The notes below the pieces were generated by a model. The model did not search any database, had not been told where the DNA came from, and saw only the letters and a program-made list of their open reading frames with translations. DNA of 64,000 bases from Clostridiales bacterium (GTDB lineage Bacteria > Bacillota > Clostridia > Lachnospirales > CAG-274): positions 17,753 to 81,752 of the forward strand of contig JAJPZT010000054.1 in the NCBI GenBank assembly GCA_021204175.1, written 5' to 3'. Shown piece by piece: positions 24,228 to 33,521 of this stretch. Each line of letters starts with the position of its first letter. The stretch's first letter is position 1. The position numbers and the translations under genes are program-made.

Positions 24228-27200
24228 TTATTCCTCTTCTAAACCGGCTACTTCAATTAAAGCCGCTTTTTTATCGCCGTTCAGATACAAAACCAAAGCG
24301 TATGCCAAATCACTCATTTTTGACAGATTTTCAGGTTTTTCCAAATTAAATCTTACCTTTGATGAGGGATGCTCCGTATAAACGTCAAGTCTTTTTATAA
24401 TTTCCGCCAGTCGGAGAGACTCGCCGCTTCCGATTTTTAATATTTCAAAACCCTTTGCTTTTTCGGGGTTTCTCAGACGAAGCATAGATAGTATGGCCTC
24501 CATATATATTACAAATGATTTTTGCTGCTTACGAAAAAGTTTCTCTGAATTCCGGCTTTGTCGGTTGAAGCTTACATCGGGGTCTTCAAACTCCTTAAGT
24601 AAATTCGTAAGCTTTTCTGTAATATAATATATTATCTCTTCGGCGAATTCAATATGAGAGTCAAAGAAATCATAAATTAAATCCGAATCAAAACAGCACA
24701 GCTTGCCCAAAGCTCTTATAAGCTCATACATTTTTATATTATAGTTTTTGATGTAATCAGACGGGTCATCTGTTATATAATTATTTTTCACATCATTTAT
24801 GAGATTATTTATGATGTCCTGTTTGTCATTATTTTTTAACATCAGATTTACAGCGGCCTTTATACGGGGGATTTCATCAAATTTATCATAATATAATGTA
24901 AAAAATTTTTGGATATTAGGCCAAGTATATCCGCCTGCCGAAAGAATAACCTGAAGGCTGTCTCCCCTGAGATAAGCTAAATCATTGGGCTTGCAGTCTT
25001 TATAGAAATCCGAAGGGATATAACGGGGCCTGGTTATTTTCGAAAACTCGGCAAGATACATATATATATCGGAATTTAAAAACCAGTCTATAAATTCTTT
25101 TGCTTCCGGCAGACTGCTGAGAGTAATATTTCTCAGTTTGAAAATAGTTTGGTTTATGTATTTGCAAATAGTACTTGCGGGAGTATATTTTCCCCAGCTC
25201 GGTCTGTAACATACAACATTATTATATATATATTCTGCTGTTTTGGAAAGACTGTTTTTTGTAATTTCAATTTCCCTTAAGACGTTTTCTTCAGGCTGCA
25301 GATTTGTTTCGGGAGGCCAAATATTTATAACATCACTGTTCTCTGCTTTATTTGTCCATTTTACAGTAAGTTCCCTGAAAGCCTTTTCATTTTTGTCGGC
25401 AGGCTTCAATATCAGTTCATAGCTGTTGTCAAAACCGTATTTATAGTTTACCGTCAGTGAAACCTCTATATCATGATCGAGCGGAAAGCTTTTGTCTGTT
25501 ATAAGTGCTTCTATCATAAGAGAATTTCTGCTGACATCATTTTTTATAAGCGGAAAACGAAATTCCTTTTCGCCTGCTTTTAAAAACAGCTTTTCTTTTA
25601 CTATATGACTGTTGTTGCGGCCCATAACATCAAATTTTACATCCTTGCCTATTAAATTAAGTCTGTCATATGTTCCGTTTCTTATAACCTCAAGACTTAA
25701 TTCGGGCAGATATTCTGTCCAAGTAGGCAGGTTATTTCTGAGTCTGTCAATGTAAACATAGGCTCCGCTGTTTACTTCGGCACTTCTGCTGAAATAAACT
25801 ATATTATTATTAAGCTTTAAACTGATTTCTCTTTCCGATAAAAAATTATTTATACAGTCAGTCAATACATTTATATATCTTGTTTTTGCCATATTGAGTT
25901 CACTGCATACTTTCTCAAAAAAGACCTTAAAATCTTCAAGCCATTCACTTTTACACTGTTCGGCTGTGTCTCTGTCATACTCAATTCTGTAAACAGCGAC
26001 TCTTCCGCCTGATATGGTTATATAATTGCAGCTTTTCTTAGTTTCAAAAAAATTCTTTAAATCATCGGATTCTGACATAGCTTCAATAAGGCTTTCATCA
26101 TATTCAACAGAGTTTTTATCGAAATACAATTTTATGTATCTTTTCATAAATGCTTTATCGGTGACTGATATGCCTTCATGATACTGTGGCAAAGGAGGAT
26201 AGTGACTGCATATAAAATCTTCAATATTTTCGTCATAATCCAACCGAAGGAGCCCTGCCGAAGCATTATTTCCCGTAAGATCAGCCGAAATAAACAGGCA
26301 GCCGTTTGGATTCAGCAGATATTTTTTATTTTTTATTGCCGAATTCGTTAAAGCGGCCACACTTCTCCATATGGGAAATGTTCTCGGAAAGACAGAATTA
26401 ACACAAGTTTTAAGGTTTTTTTGCGAAAATTCTTCCAAAGAATCCGGTATTTCATAAATAAAATAATCGTCTCCCGCAAGATCTAAGCTTCGGCTAAATT
26501 CGTCAAGAGCGCTCTTAAGAGCCTCTGTTTGAAATCCGCTCTTTACGGCATCGGAGATTTTGATAAGTCTCTCAGCACCGGGATAAAGACTGTAAGGATT
26601 TCCCGTGCAGATTTTTTCGCTGCCGTTTTTTACGTAAACTACCGCTGTATTGTCATAAAATTTTTCGATTTTTTCATTATTTACATAAGCTGTTCCGCCG
26701 CTTGCTATATCAAATGTACAGGTTCCCGTTAAAGATTGGCGGCAGTGCTTTTTCAGTGTAAAACTGTGACCCGAAAAGGCCTCTGCTTTTGATATGCACA
26801 ATTTTATAAAGGAGAAAAGACCTTCATTGTCGGCATATATTGATAAAAAATCTTCTTCGGAATTTGTTATCTTTAAGGGATAACCTCTTTTTTCGGCAAG
26901 GTTAGTTTCATAATCGGGAGCAAAAAGCAGTTCGAGATGTTCCTCTTTAATAATTTTTCTTTCTTTTGCATCTGCAGCCGTCATTTTCATATTTATTTTG
27001 CAGCCGTCATTACTCAGTTTGAGTATACAGGGAGAAACTGAGTTCCAGCCCAAAATATGGATTACCTCCTCTGAAATTTTCTCTGAAAGGTTAACTCTGC
27101 TTTCTGCCGTTTTAACTTCATTAAACTGTGTCAAAAGAGCATTAAAAGAAATAAAACAGCTTTTTACAAACATTTCATGGGCTTTGTTCCAGCCTTTTGA

Positions 27201-28013
27201 TATATTTTCGTCATATTTACACACTTTAAGGTAGGCTTTCCAAATTACAGAATAGTTTTTGTCTGACAGCAGAGCATTGTTAGCTGTGGTATGATGGCGG
27301 GAAACGGCCTTATTTATTTCCGATTTCCTTATACTCTTTTTCAGCCTCAACATTTCATTTATTTGAGGGCTTTCCGACAGTTCATCATAGCCGCACTGCT
27401 GTATGCCGTTTGTTATACGGGCGGAAACTCTCTTCATTATAAGATTGTAAAGCATTAAAGCAGCCTGATTTTCTTTAATATCATAGCTGTATTCGTTTAT
27501 TAAAGTAAGCATCTTGTTTTTGCCGGAAAGCTTTTCTTTAATTGTTTTGCCGGGTTGTTTTCCAAGCCAGTCCATTGTTTTCGTTCCCATATTTTTTGCA
27601 CGGTAGGGCGGCACCATTTTGCTTTTTTTGACTATGCTGTGTTTGGGGTTGTCTGTTACATACTGAAGCTGTTTGCCGCAGTAGTTAATAAGCTGCATAA
27701 TATCATCATAGGGCAGAGGTCTTATTTTGTTTTTGCCGTCTCCCAAAAATACGGCAATACCGCCGCCGTCCTTTTTTTCGGCGGCTTCATGCCAAAACTC
27801 ATTTAAAAATAAATTGTTTACGGGGTCTCTTAATGCAGCATGATTTATACAGCTCATAGCGGTTTGAAACATTATCCACCATGCGCCTTCGTGCGAAGGA
27901 TTTTTTGACGAAGAAAGACTTTCAAGCGTATTTATTTCCGGCAGCCGTGGAGGGAAGCTTTGTTCCGCCTTAAGCTCATTACACAGCTCATAATTATCAT
28001 TCATACTTTTCAA
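24228..28013 (-). CDS. Large protein next to McrB-like ATPase, DUF2357-like, 1261 aa
   Basis: I do not recognise the full protein. Residues about 175-300 (YDIKENQAALMLYNLIMKRV, a helical pair, then NNALLSDKNYSVIWKAYLKV) resemble DUF2357. I know that domain from partners of McrB-like ATPases, where it is usually joined to a PD-(D/E)XK nuclease. No clear nuclease motif is visible here. The middle is beta-rich and the C-terminal 400 residues are helical. It lies 36 bases after the McrB-like gene, so by analogy with McrC it may be the target-binding or nuclease subunit driven by that ATPase. No transmembrane segments are seen. Confidence 0.6.
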   Translation of the reverse strand: MKSMNDNYELCNELKAEQSFPPRLPEINTLESLSSSKNPSHEGAWWIMFQTAMSCINHAALRDPVNNLFLNEFWHEAAEKKDGGGIAVFLGDGKNKIRPLPYDDIMQLINYCGKQLQYVTDNPKHSIVKKSKMVPPYRAKNMGTKTMDWLGKQPGKTIKEKLSGKNKMLTLINEYSYDIKENQAALMLYNLIMKRVSARITNGIQQCGYDELSESPQINEMLRLKKSIRKSEINKAVSRHHTTANNALLSDKNYSVIWKAYLKVCKYDENISKGWNKAHEMFVKSCFISFNALLTQFNEVKTAESRVNLSEKISEEVIHILGWNSVSPCILKLSNDGCKINMKMTAADAKERKIIKEEHLELLFAPDYETNLAEKRGYPLKITNSEEDFLSIYADNEGLFSFIKLCISKAEAFSGHSFTLKKHCRQSLTGTCTFDIASGGTAYVNNEKIEKFYDNTAVVYVKNGSEKICTGNPYSLYPGAERLIKISDAVKSGFQTEALKSALDEFSRSLDLAGDDYFIYEIPDSLEEFSQKNLKTCVNSVFPRTFPIWRSVAALTNSAIKNKKYLLNPNGCLFISADLTGNNASAGLLRLDYDENIEDFICSHYPPLPQYHEGISVTDKAFMKRYIKLYFDKNSVEYDESLIEAMSESDDLKNFFETKKSCNYITISGGRVAVYRIEYDRDTAEQCKSEWLEDFKVFFEKVCSELNMAKTRYINVLTDCINNFLSEREISLKLNNNIVYFSRSAEVNSGAYVYIDRLRNNLPTWTEYLPELSLEVIRNGTYDRLNLIGKDVKFDVMGRNNSHIVKEKLFLKAGEKEFRFPLIKNDVSRNSLMIEALITDKSFPLDHDIEVSLTVNYKYGFDNSYELILKPADKNEKAFRELTVKWTNKAENSDVINIWPPETNLQPEENVLREIEITKNSLSKTAEYIYNNVVCYRPSWGKYTPASTICKYINQTIFKLRNITLSSLPEAKEFIDWFLNSDIYMYLAEFSKITRPRYIPSDFYKDCKPNDLAYLRGDSLQVILSAGGYTWPNIQKFFTLYYDKFDEIPRIKAAVNLMLKNNDKQDIINNLINDVKNNYITDDPSDYIKNYNIKMYELIRALGKLCCFDSDLIYDFFDSHIEFAEEIIYYITEKLTNLLKEFEDPDVSFNRQSRNSEKLFRKQQKSFVIYMEAILSMLRLRNPEKAKGFEILKIGSGESLRLAEIIKRLDVYTEHPSSKVRFNLEKPENLSKMSDLAYALVLYLNGDKKAALIEVAGLEEE

Positions 28014-28049
28014 TCCTCCTTTTATACTTAAGATTTATTCTGTTATTTA

Positions 28050-30683
28050 TCAGTCTTTACTGTTATACTCAGCAGTATCATTATATTCGCTGTCATACCC
28101 GGCAGCATCCTCATATTCATTGAGATATTCGGCACTGTTCCACATAAACGTATCGTATGTATTTTTAACGGCATTGTCAAAGTCGGCTTCTAAACCGGGA
28201 GCCAGTGCTTCATTTTCACCTTTAAAGAGAATGTCACTTATTATATTTAAACATTTTCTGCCGTTTTCACTGTCAGCTTCTATACCCCTGAGTTTGGGCA
28301 TAACCTTGTGAACGAGAGCCTCTTCAAAGCTCTCACGAAGACGGCGCTCACGTTCTTTTTCACTGCCGCCGTTAAAAGCTTTTATAACAAAAGGATGGTT
28401 TGCCATATAGTTTTCGACAGACTGCCATACTCTGTGACCTAATGCTTTTCCCACATAACTCATGGCTTCATTTATTTTTTCAAGTCCCAGCTTGTATTTT
28501 TCAAGGCCTTTTTCAAAATCTGCATTGTTTACTGCCGTGTTTTTCAGCCATTCTTGCCAAAGCTCTTTTTTAAGCATATATGAGTCAGGTTCATTTTCGG
28601 TGGATGTACGTCTTATAAATTTTTTCGGTCTTGGGAAACTTATTAAATTTCCTCTGTCAAGAACCTTGTCCGAAAGAGATTTTGTTGTTTCGTCTTCATT
28701 CATTGTTCCTACCCAGAGTATATTTTCGGAAAGCTCTAAGGGATACTTGTCCATTCCGGCACCCATATCTATTTCAACATTTACTCCTTCATTTGTGTTT
28801 CTTCTTCTTTCGAGCTTGCTGAGCATATCGCTGAAATAAAGCTCAACATGGGCAAGATTCATTTCATCCAAAAGTATGAGAAACATTGAGTCGGAAAGAT
28901 TCGACTCTTGGTTTTCGGCATCATCATTTTCATTAAACTGAACCATTGCTCTGAGAAGCGTTGTAGCATTAAATCTGTTGTCAACGGAGTTAAAATATCC
29001 GAATAAAGACTGGGGACTGTCCCAATCGGGCTGAACTGCCATAGAAAGAAAGTATAAGCCTCCGAATCTGCTGTAATACTCCGGAAGAAGAGACTTGCCT
29101 GTTCCGCTGACACCTGCCAAAACCGTAAGAGGCGACCAGTCGGCTGTTTTTAAAGCAGTGTGGAATGAATAAAGCAGTCTCTTGTTAAACTTTATTCCCG
29201 AATTGCTGCACTTTTTCCAAATTCCGTTAAGCCACTCAATCTCATCTTTGAAAGTAAGGTCGAATTCTCTTTTTTTATGAAAAGGCTTTTTAATGGCATC
29301 AAGCCTTGCGGAAATTTCTTTCGGCTGTTCATACAGACTTTTAAATCTGTTTACTTCATCGCTGTATCTTTCAATTTGCACTTTTTTTATATCTATCAAC
29401 CGATTCAGATCTTTAATCTGATCCTGCGCTTCGGCAAGCCTGCGGGTGTTTAAAAGCCATTTATTTTCCTGAACTCTTAAATCCGCAAGCTCTGCTGTTA
29501 CATTATTATACTCTTCCGTAAGACTGTCATAATCTTCAGCTTTGGCCTTGGCCTCTATATATTGTTCATTTGTGGGAAGACTTGAAATTTTATCCTTTAA
29601 ATTTCGGATATCTTCTTTATATAGGTCAATATCCTTTAAAAGCTCTTCCGTTGTTTTTCCGTTGGCTTCTCTTTCTGTCTGTACATAGCTGCTGAGTCTG
29701 TTATTTGCAGTGTTGAGCTTTTTATTAAGGTTTTCAATAATTTTATCTTTGTTTTTCGACTCATTTTTGACGGCCTCGGTTGCCCTTTGAATGTCTCTGT
29801 CCCTGCTTGAATTTTGTTCGTTTATTGTTTCCTCAAAAAATTTCCGCTCGGCACAGATATTTTCTCTTTCATGTTCAAGCTCCTTAATTTTTTGCTCCAA
29901 TTCAATCCTTTCTGTTCTGTTTTCCTCAGAAAGCTTTTTAATTTCCTTTTTTTCAGCTTCAAGTAAAGCTCTTTCATTATCCATTTTATCCTTATGCTGT
30001 TTTATCATTGCCGCTATATTGCCGTCGGCTTTTATTTTTTCTGCTTTATAATAATCGTCGGCTTCTTTTACAACGGCTTTGATTTTATTTGTTTTGCATT
30101 GTTTCAGTTCCTTATCAATCTTGTCTCTGGCTTTACTCTTGGCTTTTTCAAGATCAGCTATATCTTTTTCAAGGCTTTCTTTGCACTCTTTAAGAGCACT
30201 GAGGGCTTTTTTGTTCTGTTCATAAAAACCGTTTTCGGCATTTGTTTCACGCTTTATTATTTCCCTCTCCCGGCTTATAAGATCGTTGTTTTGGCTGTCA
30301 AGCTGTTTTTGATAATTGTCTAAAGAGATTTTTATATTGTCTGCATCTGCTGCTTTTTGATTTACAGCCTTTTCTTTATCCGCCAAAGTATTTTCTCTGT
30401 CTGTTACAACATTTTCTCTGTCTGTTACATCCTGTTCTCTTTTCGCCAAAGCCATCTCCTTTTCTTCGGCTTTTTCGCTTCTGAGCAAAATTTCCTCTTG
30501 GGTTAAAAAAAGCTTGAGCTCTTCGTTATTCTTAAATTTTTCCTCAATACGCTGCAGAACATCCTCGTCTGCATCAATTTTTTGCGGTGCTCTGTTTCTC
30601 AAACTATTCGGAACAGGTTTCCTTTCGGGAATGAGCGGACCTCTTGAACCATTATGATTGTTTCTCTTATTAGGTTTTGCCAT
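28050..30683 (-). CDS. McrB-like AAA+ protein with long coiled coil
   Basis: The 877-aa protein starts with a basic tail. Residues about 60-430 are almost pure coiled coil rich in E, K and N. A McrB/MoxR-type AAA+ domain follows, with Walker A GVSGTGKS near residue 524 and Walker B LILLDEMNLAHVE near 604. A WVGTMNEDETTKSL sensor and the arginine in KVLDRGNLISF come after that. DEMN and TMN are typical of the McrB branch. It is therefore a ring-forming nucleotide-driven motor. The coiled coil probably sets the recruitment or sensing role that DNA-reading domains have in McrB. An AGGAGG site precedes the ATG. Confidence 0.82.
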   Translation of the reverse strand: MAKPNKRNNHNGSRGPLIPERKPVPNSLRNRAPQKIDADEDVLQRIEEKFKNNEELKLFLTQEEILLRSEKAEEKEMALAKREQDVTDRENVVTDRENTLADKEKAVNQKAADADNIKISLDNYQKQLDSQNNDLISREREIIKRETNAENGFYEQNKKALSALKECKESLEKDIADLEKAKSKARDKIDKELKQCKTNKIKAVVKEADDYYKAEKIKADGNIAAMIKQHKDKMDNERALLEAEKKEIKKLSEENRTERIELEQKIKELEHERENICAERKFFEETINEQNSSRDRDIQRATEAVKNESKNKDKIIENLNKKLNTANNRLSSYVQTEREANGKTTEELLKDIDLYKEDIRNLKDKISSLPTNEQYIEAKAKAEDYDSLTEEYNNVTAELADLRVQENKWLLNTRRLAEAQDQIKDLNRLIDIKKVQIERYSDEVNRFKSLYEQPKEISARLDAIKKPFHKKREFDLTFKDEIEWLNGIWKKCSNSGIKFNKRLLYSFHTALKTADWSPLTVLAGVSGTGKSLLPEYYSRFGGLYFLSMAVQPDWDSPQSLFGYFNSVDNRFNATTLLRAMVQFNENDDAENQESNLSDSMFLILLDEMNLAHVELYFSDMLSKLERRRNTNEGVNVEIDMGAGMDKYPLELSENILWVGTMNEDETTKSLSDKVLDRGNLISFPRPKKFIRRTSTENEPDSYMLKKELWQEWLKNTAVNNADFEKGLEKYKLGLEKINEAMSYVGKALGHRVWQSVENYMANHPFVIKAFNGGSEKERERRLRESFEEALVHKVMPKLRGIEADSENGRKCLNIISDILFKGENEALAPGLEADFDNAVKNTYDTFMWNSAEYLNEYEDAAGYDSEYNDTAEYNSKD

Positions 30684-30723
30684 GTGTTATACCTCCTGTT
30701 AAATATCATTTATGACGGACAGC

Positions 30724-31755
30724 TTAAAGCTTTTTTTCAGCCATAAGGCATATAAGCCCTTTTATGACTGCTTCGGCATTGTTTTTAAGATAGTCCAATT
30801 TTTTGCTGTTATAATCGATATATCCGTTGTGTGCTCTCAAAACGGAAGTGCTGTTTATTACATTTATAAGCTCCGGAACAGCTGCTGCGGTTTCCGGCAG
30901 GAGAGAATCCTCACGGTTTTTCTCCGAAAAATACCAACAGTAAAATAATGTGTTCAGAGTCCCTTTATTATAATTTACAAAGGTGTCACTGAGCTTTCTC
31001 AAATCATAATAAGGTAATTTACTCACATTAAAACCGTCTTTCTGCATCATCAAAAGATAGTTTTGGGCAGCTTCCTTATCATTATAGCTTTTTACCGAAG
31101 AAGCTGCTTCCGCAGTAAGTCTTTTGCTGCATAAATGTTTAAAGAGTGCTTCTAAGACTGCCGATACCCTTAAAGGATAACAGTTTCCCTCAGCTAAAAT
31201 TTCTTTTTCCAGTTCCGCCAGCTTCTTTACCGCTGTTTTGTATCTTGAAGCATCCGGCATATATTTTTGGGTTACGAAGCTTTCCGCATTCTTTAAACGC
31301 TTAATTTCATTTAAGTTTATAATTTCTCCGCTTTCAGTGTCAAAACGTCCTTCATCTTTAATATTAAAGCTTATATTATCCAAAAGAATATGTGCCATAT
31401 ACATATTTTGGTAATGAAGTCCCTTTACGCTTTCAAAATTATACTCTATTTCATTGCCGTGTACCGCATCATTTCTTAAGGCTTCAAGCTTGCTGAGAAG
31501 TGTGATAATATTGGGCATCTTCCGGGCAAGTCTGAAAAAAGGATGTTCGTTATATGAAAATGATGCAAGCATACAAGCGGCAAACAGGGCATTCAGCTCA
31601 CCTGAATTTTCGGCATTATTTATACTTCCTTTTTTTACTGCAAAAAATTTCTTATTAATCCCCTCGCTGTTCTCAAAACCATATCTGAGAGATGCCGAAC
31701 AAAGCTTTTCGGAATTGTCGGAAGGGGAGGCTGTCAGTATGTCTGTATTATACAC
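30724..31755 (-). CDS. 3' segment of a frameshifted gene; HEPN-like RNxxxH motif
   Basis: This frame can start at GTG 31755, but it stays open up to about 31911, and that extension reads as protein (NDFVTDSYNLAAAILAEVLK). No start codon exists in the extension. It joins the frame of the preceding 351-aa segment if one A is added to the A7 run at 31914-31920. The segment is helical and contains LRNDAVHG, an Rx4H motif as found in HEPN ribonucleases (about residue 486 of the fused protein). If fused, the whole protein is about 731 aa. HEPN proteins are common toxic RNA-cutting effectors. The motif is short, so the family call is cautious. Confidence 0.6.
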   Translation of the reverse strand: MYNTDILTASPSDNSEKLCSASLRYGFENSEGINKKFFAVKKGSINNAENSGELNALFAACMLASFSYNEHPFFRLARKMPNIITLLSKLEALRNDAVHGNEIEYNFESVKGLHYQNMYMAHILLDNISFNIKDEGRFDTESGEIINLNEIKRLKNAESFVTQKYMPDASRYKTAVKKLAELEKEILAEGNCYPLRVSAVLEALFKHLCSKRLTAEAASSVKSYNDKEAAQNYLLMMQKDGFNVSKLPYYDLRKLSDTFVNYNKGTLNTLFYCWYFSEKNREDSLLPETAAAVPELINVINSTSVLRAHNGYIDYNSKKLDYLKNNAEAVIKGLICLMAEKKL

Positions 31756-31868
31756 GCTGTATTTTTTCAGTACCTCCGCAAGAATTGCCGCTGCCAGATT
31801 ATAGCTGTCCGTAACAAAATCGTTTATATCATTTTGTATGCTGTCCCAGTTAGCGGCTGCATTGTTTT

Positions 31869-32918
31869 TTATTTTGCCTTGAATTTGATTATACCTGTGT
31901 TCATTTTTTTCAACAAATCAAAAACAAAGGGATATCTTGTTATATTTTCGGAAAGCCTTTTTATAATTTTATTTCCGAAAGCGTGATAAGCATTTTTGGT
32001 TTGTTCGCTTTGCTTTTCGGTCAAAGCGTAGACCTGTTTATAAAGACCGTTTATGACCTTGCTTAAAGTTTCGTTTTCCGCTTTTTTCGATGCCTTTAAA
32101 ACATCCTCTGTAATTTGGGGAGAAAGACCTGTTCCAAATGGATAGCAAAGCTGTAAGCGGCTTCTGTTTATTAAATCTTCTGTGGGTAAAAACATATATG
32201 CAGCGGTATAAACATATCTTTTTTCACCCAAAATACAAACCTTTTCAATATTCGGCGGTAATGACATACTGTTTTCTCTGTCATCTGTTTCATCGTGAAT
32301 TAAACGGCGGCTTCTTTTTTTATGTTTTTGACATATTTTTAAAACATCTGTTTCAGTCAGCTTTATATAGTTTTCTTCATTATCCGTATGAACAATAAAA
32401 CCGGTTTCGACTTGGGGAGAAGCTGTCGATTCATCTGTATAAAACCGAATCCAGCTGCGGTTTCTCCGGTCAGTTGAAACAATATTCAGTTCACTGTCGG
32501 CAACAAAGGCATCCGCAAAGCAATTTGAAACATAATTGAAAAAAACCCAGCCTATTTTAATATCATAGTCAGTGCCGTTATATTTTAAGACCTGTTCACC
32601 CTCCCTTGTAATTAAACGCCGTTTTGTAATAAGCCCTCTTTCTTCAAGCTCATTTACTATAAATTCTACAAGGCTTAAATTTAACATAAGCATATCCGCC
32701 AGCTGTTCGTCCGATTTAGCCCCGCCTGCAAGAAGCTTAAGTACGGCTTCACGGAATATATTAAGCTCACTGTCCTTTGGATATGGCACTGACACCTTAT
32801 ATGCACACATAGGTAAAAGCAGCCATCTTTTCTCATATTTGCCCTGTATGTATGTTTTGGGATGAGACGGATTTTGATAAATAACTTCGGTTCTTTCATT
32901 AAAAAAGTATTTTCCCAT
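31869..32918 (-). CDS. 5' segment of the frameshifted gene; winged-helix protein
   Basis: The ATG at 32918 sits 6 bases after AAGGAGA and overlaps the end of the helicase frame. Near residues 45-110 is a winged helix (LLAGGAKSDEQLADMLMLNLSLVEFIVNELEERGLI). The rest is mixed alpha-beta with a basic patch (KKRSRRLIHDETDD). The frame ends shortly after DLLKKMNTGIIKF, just past the A7 run (31914-31920). Adding one A leads straight into the downstream HEPN-like frame, so I read the two as one gene. Function is unknown; the order suggests a sensor fused to an effector. Confidence 0.6.
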   Translation of the reverse strand: MGKYFFNERTEVIYQNPSHPKTYIQGKYEKRWLLLPMCAYKVSVPYPKDSELNIFREAVLKLLAGGAKSDEQLADMLMLNLSLVEFIVNELEERGLITKRRLITREGEQVLKYNGTDYDIKIGWVFFNYVSNCFADAFVADSELNIVSTDRRNRSWIRFYTDESTASPQVETGFIVHTDNEENYIKLTETDVLKICQKHKKRSRRLIHDETDDRENSMSLPPNIEKVCILGEKRYVYTAAYMFLPTEDLINRSRLQLCYPFGTGLSPQITEDVLKASKKAENETLSKVINGLYKQVYALTEKQSEQTKNAYHAFGNKIIKRLSENITRYPFVFDLLKKMNTGIIKFKAK

Positions 32919-33408
32919 AGTCACTCTCCTTACACAGCTTATAATATTCAGTCAAGGCAGGTATTGCTCTTTCTGCAAGGTTTCCCTTAAGCATGCCGCT
33001 GTCGCCTACACAGATCAAAGCTTTTTTCTGTCGGCTCATAGCAACGCAAAGTCTGTTTTCATACATTAAAAATCCGTATTTTCTCTGCATCAGTTTATTG
33101 ATGTCGGTTTTTCCGCCTTCTGCTGAAGAATTTGCGTCTTTGGGAAGAACATAATTATTTGAGCGAACCATTGAAAGATATACAATGTCAAACTCCATAC
33201 CCTGAAATGCATCAACCGTACCTATTTTAATAAAATCTCGGCTTTTGTTTTCTTCGGACAGATAATTTCTGCTTAAAACATAGTTTCCGCTTTCATCTTT
33301 TGTAAATATTCCGACTTTCGCCAATGCTTTATATATTTCATTTACCTGCTCTCTGTAAAAGGTTATTATTCCGTAGTTATAAGTTCTGCCGATACTGCTG
33401 TCAAGCAT
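32899..33408 (-). CDS. 3' segment of SF1 helicase (motifs V-VI), frameshifted from the rest
   Basis: The frame is open from about 33530. The first ATG is at 33408, but the coding signal starts earlier (NKACIWYDVPPEAGK). It carries the late SF1 motifs of the DNA2/NAM7/UPF1-like group. GIITFYREQV is followed by the IGTVDAFQGMEFDIVYLS motif V region and by NRLCVAMSRQKKALICVGD motif VI. The preceding frame ends at 33522. Adding one C to the CCC run (minus strand, 33530-33532) restores a continuous helicase. Confidence 0.75.
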   Translation of the reverse strand: MLDSSIGRTYNYGIITFYREQVNEIYKALAKVGIFTKDESGNYVLSRNYLSEENKSRDFIKIGTVDAFQGMEFDIVYLSMVRSNNYVLPKDANSSAEGGKTDINKLMQRKYGFLMYENRLCVAMSRQKKALICVGDSGMLKGNLAERAIPALTEYYKLCKESDYGKILF

Positions 33409-33521
33409 TTTTTTAATATGGGCTGCAATTCTTTCGGCTTCTGCCGGGCGGCTTTTACTTTTTGAACTTATCTCTTTTCCTGCCTCAGGAGGAACATCAT
33501 ACCATATGCAGGCCTTATTTT

